Source of the DNA: Canibacter zhoujuaniae
Lineage (GTDB): Bacteria; Actinomycetota; Actinomycetes; Actinomycetales; Microbacteriaceae
Direction of reading: 5' to 3'
NCBI RefSeq assembly: GCF_011752005.1
Contig: NZ_JAAIJZ010000002.1
Coordinates: 186,001-250,000, forward strand
Length of the DNA: 64,000 nucleotides
The notes beneath the pieces are model-generated. The model made no database searches. It had not been told where the DNA came from and saw only the letters and a list, made by a program, of their open reading frames with translations. Positions 27,938 through 36,295 of this stretch are shown here, piece by piece. Each line of letters begins with the position of its first letter. The stretch's first letter is position 1. A program made the translations under genes and the position numbers.

Positions 27938-28660
27938 CTAGCTTTTAGCTTCCTCTATGACCGTTCGTAACACGGCTTTGAGCGGGTGAAAATGGGCTCG
28001 CACTGCTGTGCGATAACCCTCTAAATCGCCAGATTCGGCGGCGCGCAGCATGGCTGCGTGTGCGTTAACAGTATCCATTAGATCGCTGGGTGTTGGGGTG
28101 CTGTTCAGCACGATACTTTCCTGATGCACCGTCCACATCGCTATTTGCATCTGCTCAAGCACCGAATTATCAAGGCAAGCGCTGAGTTTTGTGTGAAATT
28201 CAATGTCTTTTTCTAAGAAACTGCGCCCTTGGTTGGCGTGACTCTGCATCTCTGAAACGGTGGCGTGCAGTTCTTCATTACGAGTGCCAGCCAGTTTTGC
28301 AACAACCTCTTCAGCCATTCCAAGCTCCAGCACTTCTCGGAGCAGCACCACCTGCAGCAGCGCCTCGGCGGAATCGGGCGCAGCTGATGAGCGCATTAAG
28401 AGGGTGCGCACCAGTGGACGCAAACTCATTTCTCCGACTACCGCGCCGCGCCCTTGCTTAATAGAAACAATTTCGAGGGCTTCAAGCTGCCTCAGAGCCT
28501 CACGCGCAGACGATCTAGACACGCCGAGTGCTTGGCACAGTTCGCTTTCGCTCGGCAGAGCATCACCCGGTTTTAATTGGTGCTGCAGAATGTACTCTTC
28601 AATCGCCCGCGCGGTCGCGTTAAAACGTGATCCGACATCGAATTTGCGGCTTGAAATCAA
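27938..28660 (-). CDS. GntR family (FCD-type) regulator, probable sialic-acid regulator
   Basis: A 240-residue transcription factor. The N-terminal winged helix contains LKPGDALPSESELCQALGV and SRSSAREALRQLEALEIV. An all-helical FCD ligand domain follows from about residue 85, with EFHTKLSACLDNSVL and the metal-ligand-type histidine in AHFHPL. It is divergent from the sialic-acid transporter genes, and NanR of E. coli and Corynebacterium belongs to the same FCD family, so it probably controls this cluster (inference). The only in-frame start is TTG 28660, since a stop lies upstream at about 28706. No good ribosome site is seen. Confidence 0.87.
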   Translation of the reverse strand: MISSRKFDVGSRFNATARAIEEYILQHQLKPGDALPSESELCQALGVSRSSAREALRQLEALEIVSIKQGRGAVVGEMSLRPLVRTLLMRSSAAPDSAEALLQVVLLREVLELGMAEEVVAKLAGTRNEELHATVSEMQSHANQGRSFLEKDIEFHTKLSACLDNSVLEQMQIAMWTVHQESIVLNSTPTPSDLMDTVNAHAAMLRAAESGDLEGYRTAVRAHFHPLKAVLRTVIEEAKS

Positions 28661-28842
28661 AGGAGACTCGCTATCTGCGTGAGTTTCGTCAGGTTTACAG
28701 TTAGGTCACGCAATAGAAAATGTTTGCAAAATTTGTAATTTAACTCGTTTCATAAGTTAACATAGGGCTGTTAGTACGATCTGTCTGATGTCTGACAAGT
28801 TAATACCAAAAGTAACTCAAACTCAAGGAAGAGGAGGGGTCG
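28661..28842. promoter_or_regulatory. Divergent regulatory region of the sialic-acid cluster
   Basis: An A/T-rich intergenic region between the GntR regulator and the transporter operon. It holds an imperfect inverted repeat TAACT-N9-AGTTA (28741-28759 region), a direct repeat GTCTGA-T-GTCTGA near 28782-28796, and the TTAATACCAAA motif at 28800-28810. A strong Shine-Dalgarno GAGGAGGGG lies at 28831-28839. The operator is probably in here, but no standard promoter stands out. Confidence 0.6.
28800..28810 (+). promoter_or_regulatory. Shared 11-bp motif, copy 1 (candidate NanR-type operator)
   Basis: TTAATACCAAA occurs here and, identically, at 34444-34454 upstream of nanA. The reverse complement contains GGTATT, close to the GGTATA half-site bound by E. 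coli NanR. Both copies lie 15-32 nt before the gene start they precede. Confidence 0.4.
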
Positions 28843-30450
28843 ATGTCATTCACCCGCACTCGAAAAGCACTCGTGACTGTTGCCTCAGTTGCGCTTGCTG
28901 CGTCACTGGTTGCTTGCGCAAGCAAGGGTGGCTCATCATCAGAGGATGCAGCCGCTAAACCAGAAACTAACACTATTGGTGCTCCGCTGACGGCCGGTGT
29001 TGCATATGACACCACTAATTTCCACCCGTCAAACACCACTTCAGCTCTCGCAATGGGCACCAACCTGCACGTTGTTGAAGGTCTTTGGGAGCTTGACTAC
29101 ACAAATAACGCTTCTGCTGTGCCAGCTCTGGCAGCGGGCGACCCGGTAGAGGTCGGTGAGAACACCTACGAAATTACGCTGCGTGATGGAGCAAAGTTCT
29201 CTGATGGCACACCTGTTACCGCAGCAGATGTTGAGTCTTCATACAAGCGTATCGTCGATCCTGAAGCGGGCAGCTTGTATGCTGGCTTCCTCACCTTCAT
29301 CAAGTCCATTGAGGCTAAAGATGACATGACTGTTACTGTAACCCTGTCATCACCTTTCGGGCAGCTGAAAGAACGTCTTGCGCTGATTAAGATCGTTCCT
29401 TCAGCGGCGACCGATGAGGAGCTTACTGCAAAGCCGATTGGTTCAGGGCCTTACAAGTACGAGTCTGTTGACGGCGCTGCTGAAGTCACCGCTGTGCCGA
29501 ACGAGCACTACAACGGTCCACGCCCTGCTACCTCCGAGAAACTCACTTGGTTGGTGCAGAAAGACGACACCGCTCGCACCACGGCAGCGTCTGACGGCAC
29601 GATCGATGTTATTGAGAATGTGCCAGCAGGAAACCGTGAGGTGCTTGAAGCAGCCGGCCTTAAAGTTGACTCAACTCCGGGCTTCGGCGTTGCGTTCATG
29701 ATGTTTAACACCGCTAAGGCTCCTTTCGACAACGCTAAGGTGCGACAGGCATTCCACTATGCAATCGACACCCAAAAGTTGATCGACAACAACCTCGGTG
29801 GTGAAGCTACTGAGGCAAGCTCATTCCTGAATGAAGGGCACCCGAACTACAAGCGTGCATCACACGTTTACACCCACGACACCGCTAAAGCAAAAGAACT
29901 GCTGGCAAGCGCGGGTGTTTCTGGTCTCACTGTTAACATTTTGACCACCGATCACCCATGGGTTGCTGAGCTTGCGCCACAGATCAAGAACGATTTGGCC
30001 GCTGCTGGTATTGAAGCAACCATCGAGAGCATGGCTACTGCAGACCTTTACCCAAACCGGGCAGCTGGTAACGCAGCTGAGGGCAATGTGCCTAACTTCG
30101 ATGTCATCGTGGCTCCTGGTGATCCTTCAGTGTTTGGCACCGACCCGGCTCTGCTGTTCGGATGGTGGCTTGGCGATAATGCTTGGACTCAGGAACGTTC
30201 AAACTGGAAGAACAGCGATCCTGAGAAGTTCGCTGAATTCCAGGAGTTGCTGAATGCTGGTGCGTCTGCAACAGACGCTGCAGATGCACAGAAGAAGTGG
30301 GAAGCTGTGCAGGATTTCGCATCTGAGGAAGTAGCAATTTATCCACTCTTCCACCGTTCTATCCTGACCGGTTACAGCGCAGATGTTTCTGGTTTCAAGG
30401 CGATTGGAACCACAGGTCTGACTCTGCTCGGCGCTCATAAAGCTGAATAA
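28843..30450 (+). CDS. Peptide/sialic-acid type ABC transporter substrate-binding lipoprotein
   Basis: A 535-residue extracytoplasmic solute-binding protein of the SBP_bac_5 (DppA/OppA) family. The signal peptide ends in the lipobox LVAC with the acylated cysteine at residue 25, so it is a membrane-anchored lipoprotein. The family signature around residue 95 (RDGAKFSDGTPVTAADV) and SGPYKYES are present. It heads an operon with two permease parts, two ATPase parts and NanA/K/E homologues. The order matches the SatABCD / SiaEFGI sialic-acid importers, so N-acetylneuraminate is the likely cargo (inference from context). GAGGAGGGG precedes the ATG. Confidence 0.88.
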   Translation: MSFTRTRKALVTVASVALAASLVACASKGGSSSEDAAAKPETNTIGAPLTAGVAYDTTNFHPSNTTSALAMGTNLHVVEGLWELDYTNNASAVPALAAGDPVEVGENTYEITLRDGAKFSDGTPVTAADVESSYKRIVDPEAGSLYAGFLTFIKSIEAKDDMTVTVTLSSPFGQLKERLALIKIVPSAATDEELTAKPIGSGPYKYESVDGAAEVTAVPNEHYNGPRPATSEKLTWLVQKDDTARTTAASDGTIDVIENVPAGNREVLEAAGLKVDSTPGFGVAFMMFNTAKAPFDNAKVRQAFHYAIDTQKLIDNNLGGEATEASSFLNEGHPNYKRASHVYTHDTAKAKELLASAGVSGLTVNILTTDHPWVAELAPQIKNDLAAAGIEATIESMATADLYPNRAAGNAAEGNVPNFDVIVAPGDPSVFGTDPALLFGWWLGDNAWTQERSNWKNSDPEKFAEFQELLNAGASATDAADAQKKWEAVQDFASEEVAIYPLFHRSILTGYSADVSGFKAIGTTGLTLLGAHKAE

Positions 30451-30475
30451 AGAAGCAGCTTTTAACAGCTGAGCT

Positions 30476-30511
30476 GTTACGGCGGGAGAGCTTTTGCTCT
30501 CCCGCCGTAAC
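30476..30511 (+). other. Perfect 16-bp intra-operon hairpin after the binding-protein gene
   Basis: GTTACGGCGGGAGAGC (30476-30491) is followed by the loop TTTT and the exact reverse complement at 30496-30511. No T-run follows. It lies between the binding-protein and permease genes. Such stems commonly protect the upstream mRNA 3' end or cause partial termination, so that the binding protein is made in excess over the membrane parts (established for other binding-protein operons; inferred here). Confidence 0.8.
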
Positions 30512-30547
30512 CGTCACACAGAACAACTTGTTAGAGGGAGCCCACCG

Positions 30548-31495
30548 GTGAATAACCTCCTCAGACTGATTGGCCGCCGACTTTTGATGCTGCCGATCAC
30601 CATCCTTGGCGTCACTTTTTTAGTGTTCGCGCTGATGTCGCTGTCGCCCATTGATCCGGCATATTCAGCGCTTGGTGATACAGCATCGCAGGTGCAACTT
30701 GACGCGTATCGCGAACTGCACGGTCTAAACCAACCGTTTCTCGTGCAGTACTTCAACTACATTGTTAATCTGTTTCAGGGCGATCTAGGTGTCTACGGTC
30801 AGGCTTCACAGTCTGTTTCCGACAAGGTTTTTACTGCGCTACCGCTGACAATACAACTGACCTTTTTAGGTCTGGCAATTGCGCTTATCGTGGCATTCCC
30901 GCTGGGCATTATCGCAGCTATTTTCCGGGATAAGTGGCCCGACCAGGTGATCCGACTGCTGTCGGTGGCAAGTATTGCAACTCCGTCTTTTTGGCTTGCC
31001 ATTCTTTTAGTTGTTACGTTCATCGGCAAGCTTCCCGTCTCCGGTAAGCTGCCTGAATTCTCTGACAATCCCGGCGGTTGGCTGCTCCGAATGCTCCTGC
31101 CGGCGTGTGCTCTCGCAGTGCCGGTGATCGGACAGCTGACGCGTGTTGTGCGCACGTCGATGGTGGAAGAGCTGAATCGTGACTATGTGCGCACCGCTCT
31201 CGGCGCGGGTATTCCAAAGAACATTGTTATCGGCCGTAATGTGCTGCGTAACGCGCTCATCACTCCAGTCACAGTAATTGGTTTGCGGGTGGGCTATCTG
31301 ATGGGTGGCGCAGTTGTGATTGAAATCATCTTTGGTTTGGCCGGCATGGGCCGGGTGCTTGTTGAGGGGATTCAACAGAACTGGGTCACAGTTGTGCAGG
31401 GGGCAGCGTTAGTGGTTGCGCTTGCATTCGTCATCATAAACATCTTGGTTGACCTGCTCTATGTGGTCATTAACCCACGAATTCGGGGGGTCTAA
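30548..31495 (+). CDS. ABC transporter permease (DppB-like) of the sialic-acid cluster
   Basis: A 315-residue inner-membrane permease of the DppB/OppB family with about six transmembrane helices. The binding-protein-dependent permease signature is visible in the C-terminal half (MVEELNRDYVRTALGAGI, the EAA loop that contacts the ATPase). N-terminal LLMLPITILGVTFLVFALMSL is typical of DppB. GTG 30548 is chosen because AGAGGGAG lies 8 nt upstream; the frame stays open to 30494 through the hairpin. The next gene starts 5 bp after the stop. Confidence 0.9.
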   Translation: MNNLLRLIGRRLLMLPITILGVTFLVFALMSLSPIDPAYSALGDTASQVQLDAYRELHGLNQPFLVQYFNYIVNLFQGDLGVYGQASQSVSDKVFTALPLTIQLTFLGLAIALIVAFPLGIIAAIFRDKWPDQVIRLLSVASIATPSFWLAILLVVTFIGKLPVSGKLPEFSDNPGGWLLRMLLPACALAVPVIGQLTRVVRTSMVEELNRDYVRTALGAGIPKNIVIGRNVLRNALITPVTVIGLRVGYLMGGAVVIEIIFGLAGMGRVLVEGIQQNWVTVVQGAALVVALAFVIINILVDLLYVVINPRIRGV

Positions 31496-31500
31496 ATATC

Positions 31501-33540
31501 ATGAGCCGTAAACAACTCACCGAAAAAATGGCTCAGCCAGGGGTGCGTCTCAAACCCTTCTCACGCATGAATCGCAGCTCAAAGGTTGCGTTGGTTGTGT
31601 TGGCGCTTGTGGTTGTGATCTCAGTTATCGCGCCGTTTATAGCGCCACACGATCCTGAGTTTATTGATGCTAAAGGCATCGCGCCCAACAGCACCTACTG
31701 GTTTGGCACGGATCATCTCGGTCGTGATGTTTTTAGCCGGGTGCTTTACGGTGGTCGTTACTCACTTGCAGTGGGTCTAGCTGCAACAGGGATTGCGCTG
31801 ATATTTGGCGCGATTATTGGTTCGGTCGCGGCGGTTGTGCGAAAATCGCTGTCTGAAATAATTATGCGCGCTATGGATATCGTTATGGCCGTGCCTGGGA
31901 TAGCCCTCGCGGCTGTGCTCGTAGTGGTTTTCCGCGATGCAAAAAACCCTGAATCACTGGTTTTCGTTATTATCATGGCGATCGCGGCGGTCTATGTGCC
32001 GCAGCTAACACGTATTGTGCGAGCTAATGTGATAGCCGCGTACGGCGAGGACTATGTCAACGCAGTTGTCGTGTCTGGTGCGCGTGCGCCGTGGATTCTT
32101 GCAAAGCATGTTGTGCGCAACACTGCGGCACCTGTACTGGTTTTTGCCACTGTGCTGGTTGCTGACGCGATTATTCTTGAAGCCTCACTCACCTTCATTG
32201 GCGCTGGCTTGCAAGAACCTATCGCAACTTGGGGCAATATTCTCTCCGGTGCGCAGGCTGGCATGATTCGCGGCTGGTGGTGGCAGGCCCTGTTCCCCGG
32301 CCTTGCGATCATGATCACAGTGCTCTGCCTCAACATTCTGTCTGAGGGCATTACCGACGCGATGGTTGCTGCGCCGAAAGGGAAGCTGCGCGATGCGCCG
32401 CGCTCAGACGCCGAGCGTGAGGCAGATCGTTTGCTCAACGACCCGGTTAAAGCACACGCGGCACAGGAGAGTGCGCTTGCTGCATCACTGGCGGCCTTGC
32501 GTGTCACAGAATCCCACCGTTCTGATCGCACCCACAAAACATTCGATGGTGAGCCACTGCTAGAGGTTAAAGACCTCTGCATTAAGTTCCCACGACACGG
32601 TGATGTAAATGTGGTTGATCACGTGAGCTTCGCAGTGCGACCGGGTGAGACTATGGGTCTTGTGGGTGAATCCGGCTGTGGCAAATCGATCACCTCTTTG
32701 GCAATTATGGGTCTGCTCGACCCGCAGGCGGAAATCTCGGGTGAGATCCTCTATCAAGGTCGAGATTTACTGCAAATGTCAGAGAAAGAGCGCCAGTCGC
32801 TGCTTGGGCATGAGTTCGCCATGATCTATCAGGATGCGCTTAGCTCTTTGAATCCGTCGATGCTAATTCGGTCACAGTTGAAGCAGCTGACCAGCCGGGG
32901 CGGCACCCGCACTGCGGAAGAACTCCTAACTTTGGTGGGTCTCGATCCGAAACGCACTCTTGCGTCATATCCGCATGAGCTGTCGGGCGGTCAGCGGCAG
33001 CGGGTGCTCATCGCTATGGCGCTGACACGCGACCCGAAGCTCATTATCGCCGATGAGCCGACAACCGCGCTTGATGTAACAGTGCAAAAACAGGTAATTG
33101 AGCTGCTTAATGATCTGCGGCACAAACTTGGATTCGCAATGGTTTTCGTATCACACGACCTCGCGCTCGAAGCAGAGGTGGCTGATGCGGTTACAGTTAT
33201 GTACGCTGGACAGGTTGTTGAGCAGGCGCCAACACGCGAACTACTGCAGAATCCAGTGCACGAATACACCCGCGGTCTGCTCGGATCCGTGCTCTCAATT
33301 GAAGCGGGGGAGGGTCGTCTGCATCAGGTGCCCGGCACCGTCCCATCGCCGAAGGATTTCCCGATTGGTGACCGCTTTGTGCCCCGCTCATCGCACCCAG
33401 ATGTTGGTCTTGATGTGCCGCCGATACGCCTGCATATTCCGGGCACCGATCATTTCTACTCCAGCGCCGTAGACGCGGATGGAAAGCCTCTCAACCCGGT
33501 TGAGAAAGTGCTCGCAGACCGTGATCAGGAAGGGTCATAG
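31501..33540 (+). CDS. Fused ABC permease and ATPase (DppC-DppD) of the sialic-acid cluster
   Basis: A 679-residue protein joining two transporter subunits. Residues 1 to about 300 are a DppC-type permease (HDPEFIDAKG, WFGTDHLGRDVFSRVLYGG, EAA loop around NVIAAYGEDYVNAVVVSGAR). An Arg/Asp/Ala-rich linker follows, and from about residue 350 a DppD-type ATPase. The ATPase has Walker A GESGCGKS at 389-396, the signature LSGGQRQR near 494, and Walker B LIIADEPTTALDV. The C-terminus has the oligopeptide-type extension. The same fusion is present in SiaG of Corynebacterium (recalled, not aligned). The following ATPase gene overlaps or abuts the stop. Confidence 0.9.
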   Translation: MSRKQLTEKMAQPGVRLKPFSRMNRSSKVALVVLALVVVISVIAPFIAPHDPEFIDAKGIAPNSTYWFGTDHLGRDVFSRVLYGGRYSLAVGLAATGIALIFGAIIGSVAAVVRKSLSEIIMRAMDIVMAVPGIALAAVLVVVFRDAKNPESLVFVIIMAIAAVYVPQLTRIVRANVIAAYGEDYVNAVVVSGARAPWILAKHVVRNTAAPVLVFATVLVADAIILEASLTFIGAGLQEPIATWGNILSGAQAGMIRGWWWQALFPGLAIMITVLCLNILSEGITDAMVAAPKGKLRDAPRSDAEREADRLLNDPVKAHAAQESALAASLAALRVTESHRSDRTHKTFDGEPLLEVKDLCIKFPRHGDVNVVDHVSFAVRPGETMGLVGESGCGKSITSLAIMGLLDPQAEISGEILYQGRDLLQMSEKERQSLLGHEFAMIYQDALSSLNPSMLIRSQLKQLTSRGGTRTAEELLTLVGLDPKRTLASYPHELSGGQRQRVLIAMALTRDPKLIIADEPTTALDVTVQKQVIELLNDLRHKLGFAMVFVSHDLALEAEVADAVTVMYAGQVVEQAPTRELLQNPVHEYTRGLLGSVLSIEAGEGRLHQVPGTVPSPKDFPIGDRFVPRSSHPDVGLDVPPIRLHIPGTDHFYSSAVDADGKPLNPVEKVLADRDQEGS

Positions 33541-33542
33541 TG

Positions 33543-34358
33543 ATGACTCAAGATAGCACCCCAATTATTGAATTAAAAGATGTGCGCGTCACTTACAACG
33601 CTCGCACTGGTTCGATTTTCAAGCCGAACAAGGTGAACGCGATAGCGGGAATAGATCTGGCGTTGATGCCGAAAGAAACTATCGGTATCGTTGGCGAATC
33701 AGGCTGCGGCAAGTCAACCACCGCGAACGTAATGTGCGGCCTTTTGGCGCCATCAAGCGGTGAAGTGCTTTTCAAAGGCAAGTCTGTCACGAAACGTACA
33801 GCCGCCGACCGTCGTCGCATCGGGCGGGTGGTGTCTGTTGTGTTCCAAGACCCAGCCACCGCACTCAACGCTCGGATGGCTGTGCGTGACCAACTTTTAG
33901 ATCCGCTGCTTGTGCATAAGATTGGCACCAAGGAGTCGCGTGAGGCACGAGTTAAAGACCTTATTGCGATGGTTGGGTTGCCAGATTCCGCTCTTGACGC
34001 CCTGCCCGGGCAGCTCTCAGGCGGTCAACGACAGCGTGTTGCAATCGCGCGAGCGCTCTCGATAAGCCCAGACGCGATTATCGCTGACGAGCCAACCAGC
34101 GCGCTAGATGTGTCGGTGCGCGCGCAAATTCTGAATCTGTTGAGCGATCTGAAAGAAGAACTCGGCCTCTCGATGGTGTTTATTTCGCACGATATTCAGA
34201 CTGTGCGCTATGTTTCAGATCGCATCGTTGTGATGAACGCTGGCAAAATCGTTGAATCCGGTGAGGCACAGGCTTTGCTTGCCAACCCGCGGGATGCCTA
34301 CACCAAGAAACTGCTTGGCGCAGCCCCATCACTGCTGCACCCGCCACAGCAGGTTTAG
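33543..34358 (+). CDS. ABC transporter ATPase (DppF-like) of the sialic-acid cluster
   Basis: A protein of about 271 residues and the second ATPase of the importer. Walker A GESGCGKST lies near residue 57, the signature LSGGQRQRVAIARAL near 157, and Walker B IIADEPTSALDVSVRAQ follows. The ATG at 33543 has AGGAAGGG 8 nt upstream; GTG 33540 overlaps the previous stop by one base and is an equally good start. It pairs with the ATPase half of the preceding fusion. A 111-bp gap follows before nanA. Confidence 0.9.
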   Translation: MTQDSTPIIELKDVRVTYNARTGSIFKPNKVNAIAGIDLALMPKETIGIVGESGCGKSTTANVMCGLLAPSSGEVLFKGKSVTKRTAADRRRIGRVVSVVFQDPATALNARMAVRDQLLDPLLVHKIGTKESREARVKDLIAMVGLPDSALDALPGQLSGGQRQRVAIARALSISPDAIIADEPTSALDVSVRAQILNLLSDLKEELGLSMVFISHDIQTVRYVSDRIVVMNAGKIVESGEAQALLANPRDAYTKKLLGAAPSLLHPPQQV

Positions 34359-34370
34359 ATTTGCGTGATG

Positions 34371-34403
34371 CGCGGCGGTTTACCCCCCACCCAGAGCGCC
34401 GCG
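34371..34403 (+). other. GC stem-loop between transporter and nanA
   Basis: CGCGGCG (34371-34377) pairs with CGCCGCG (34397-34403) over a 19-nt loop. No T-run follows. It lies in the 111-bp gap before nanA and may mark partial termination of the transporter transcript. A weak feature. Confidence 0.3.
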
Positions 34404-34443
34404 TGTCCGCAAGCCTCTATAAACCACTGAAAAACTCACTAAT

Positions 34444-34454
34444 TTAATACCAAA
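34444..34454 (+). promoter_or_regulatory. Shared 11-bp motif, copy 2, before nanA
   Basis: Identical to TTAATACCAAA at 28800-28810 and placed 15 nt before the nanA start. This suggests that nanA-nanK-nanE has its own controlled promoter in addition to any readthrough. Confidence 0.4.
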
Positions 34455-34469
34455 GAAAGTGCGCGTGAA

Positions 34470-35390
34470 ATGTCTGAAAAGCTTCGCGGTGTTGTGCCGC
34501 CGGTGATTACTCCGCTTCGAGCCGACGGCAGCTTTGATGAGGCTTCGTTTGAGCGGCAACTAGAGCGGTTAATTGCGGCTGGAGTGCACGGGCTTTTTAT
34601 TTTGGGATCCTCTGGCGAGGTGGCATTTTCTACAACTGCACGCCGTCGTGAGGTTATGGCGACGACCCAGCGTGTTGTCGCCGGCCGCGTGCCGGTGCTG
34701 GTGGGTGTTATTGACACACAGACAGAGCGCGTAATTGAGCACATTAAAATGGCTGAAGAGTATGGCGCTGACGGGGTTGTTGCGACCGCGCCATTTTATG
34801 CCTTGGGTGGGTTTGCGCAGGTCGAGCGCCATTTCCGTGCGCTGCGCGAGGCAACACAGCTGCCAATTTATGCCTACGACATCCCGATTTGTGTGCATGT
34901 GAAGTTACCGTTGGATATGCTCATCACCCTCGGCCAAGACGGAGTAATCCAGGGTGTTAAAGACTCGTCGGGTGACGACGTCAACTTTCGCCTGCTGGCG
35001 CTGCGGAACGAAGCTGTTGGGCATCCGCTGCAGCTTTTTACCGGGCATGAGATTGTTGTTGACGGTGCCTACATGTCTGGTGCAGACGGTTCAGTGCCGG
35101 GTCTCGCAAACGTTGATCCCGAGGGTTATGTGCGGCAGTGGAATGCCTTCCAGGCGGGTGACTGGGAGGCTGTGCGGGCGGAGCAGGATCGGCTCGCAGA
35201 CCTGATGTCGCTCGCGTTTTGTGCTCGCAGCATAGTCGGCTACGGCGCGGGTGTCGGCGGTTTTAAGACGGCCCTCTGGCAGATGGGTGTGCTCGAAACT
35301 AACGCAATGCCAGAACCTGTTGCGGCGCTTACAGGTGATGATGCGGAAGCGGTGCGGCAGGTGCTCCTGCGGCACGGACTTGTTTCTTAA
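34470..35390 (+). CDS. nanA: Dihydrodipicolinate synthase family aldolase, probable N-acetylneuraminate lyase
   Basis: A 306-residue class I aldolase of the DapA/NanA family. The catalytic lysine is in IQGVKDSSGDDVN (about residue 164), the conserved tyrosine in YAYDIP (about residue 136), and the substrate motif is GSSGEVAFST near residue 47 (GxxGE). DapA, NanA and related lyases share this fold. Placement directly before ManNAc kinase and ManNAc-6-P epimerase genes and after a Sat-type transporter makes N-acetylneuraminate lyase (sialic acid to ManNAc and pyruvate) the best call. That choice rests on context, since the sequence alone does not separate the subfamilies. Confidence 0.8.
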   Translation: MSEKLRGVVPPVITPLRADGSFDEASFERQLERLIAAGVHGLFILGSSGEVAFSTTARRREVMATTQRVVAGRVPVLVGVIDTQTERVIEHIKMAEEYGADGVVATAPFYALGGFAQVERHFRALREATQLPIYAYDIPICVHVKLPLDMLITLGQDGVIQGVKDSSGDDVNFRLLALRNEAVGHPLQLFTGHEIVVDGAYMSGADGSVPGLANVDPEGYVRQWNAFQAGDWEAVRAEQDRLADLMSLAFCARSIVGYGAGVGGFKTALWQMGVLETNAMPEPVAALTGDDAEAVRQVLLRHGLVS

Positions 35391-35401
35391 AGAGGTAGCG
35401 C

Positions 35402-36295
35402 GTGAGCATTCTCGCGTTCGATATTGGCGGAACTAAGATTCGTGCCGGGCTGGTTGATGGAGATCAGGTTGTAGACCCCCGTGTTGTGCCCACTGAGGCG
35501 CATCTTGGTGGCCGCCAAGTTATGGCAAAGCTGCAGCAGATCGCTAATTCCTACACCGCTTATGAGGGTATCGCTGTGGCTGCTGCTGGCGTCATAAAGG
35601 ACGGCGTGGTTGTCTCGTCGAGTGCGCTGCTGCCGGGGTGGCAGGGCACGAATATTACTGGAGAGCTTGCGGACGCTGCCGGGTGTGCGGTCGCAGCTTT
35701 GGGTGATGTGCATGCGCACGGTCTCGGTGAAGCAATCTATGGTGCCGGCAGAGGGTTTGCGTCCTGCCTTACGATCGGCTTAGGAACCGGCATCGGTGGC
35801 GCATTCACCGAAGGCGATAGAGTGCAGCGCGGTGTGGTTGGGCTGGCCGGTCATTTTGGGCATATGACCGTGCCGGACGCTGTTGCAGAGAAACTTGTGT
35901 GTTCCTGTGGGCATATCGGGCATATTGAACCGCTTGCTTCCGGCTCCGGTCTAATCGCGCGCTACCAGAAGGCAACCGGAGAGAAGCTCAGCGGTGCCGA
36001 AATCGCAGCTCGCGCGGCTGCCGGTGATGGTGTGGCAGCAAAAATAGTTTTCGGATCGGCGCGTGCGCTGGGAGTGCTCATCGGTGATTCTGTAAATCTG
36101 TTAGACCCGGGTGCGGTTGTGCTGAGTGGCTCGGTTGTGAACGCCGGTGCCGATTGGTGGCAGGCGGTGCGCGAGGGCTACGCATCCTCTGTCATTCCGG
36201 TAGCGTTACAAACGCCGATTGTGCGTGGCGAATTGCAAGAGAATGCACCTCTAATTGGTGCGGCTGTGCACTACCGAAGGGAGCATGCAAAATGA
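35402..36295 (+). CDS. nanK: ROK family sugar kinase, probable N-acetylmannosamine kinase
   Basis: A 297-residue ROK (repressor, ORF, kinase) family protein. The ATP-binding motif is LAFDIGGTKIRAG at residues 4-16. The zinc-binding ROK signature is CSCGHIGHIEPLASGSG near residue 163. No DNA-binding domain precedes it, so it is a kinase and not a repressor. It lies 11 bp after nanA and overlaps nanE by 4 bp, which points to phosphorylation of ManNAc to ManNAc-6-P. GTG is the start, with AGAGG upstream. A glucokinase is the alternative if context is ignored. Confidence 0.84.
   Translation: MSILAFDIGGTKIRAGLVDGDQVVDPRVVPTEAHLGGRQVMAKLQQIANSYTAYEGIAVAAAGVIKDGVVVSSSALLPGWQGTNITGELADAAGCAVAALGDVHAHGLGEAIYGAGRGFASCLTIGLGTGIGGAFTEGDRVQRGVVGLAGHFGHMTVPDAVAEKLVCSCGHIGHIEPLASGSGLIARYQKATGEKLSGAEIAARAAAGDGVAAKIVFGSARALGVLIGDSVNLLDPGAVVLSGSVVNAGADWWQAVREGYASSVIPVALQTPIVRGELQENAPLIGAAVHYRREHAK

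Noticed and set aside
34371..34403. Intrinsic terminator after the sialic-acid transporter
   Set aside because: The stem has a long loop and no T-run; kept only as a weak stem-loop.
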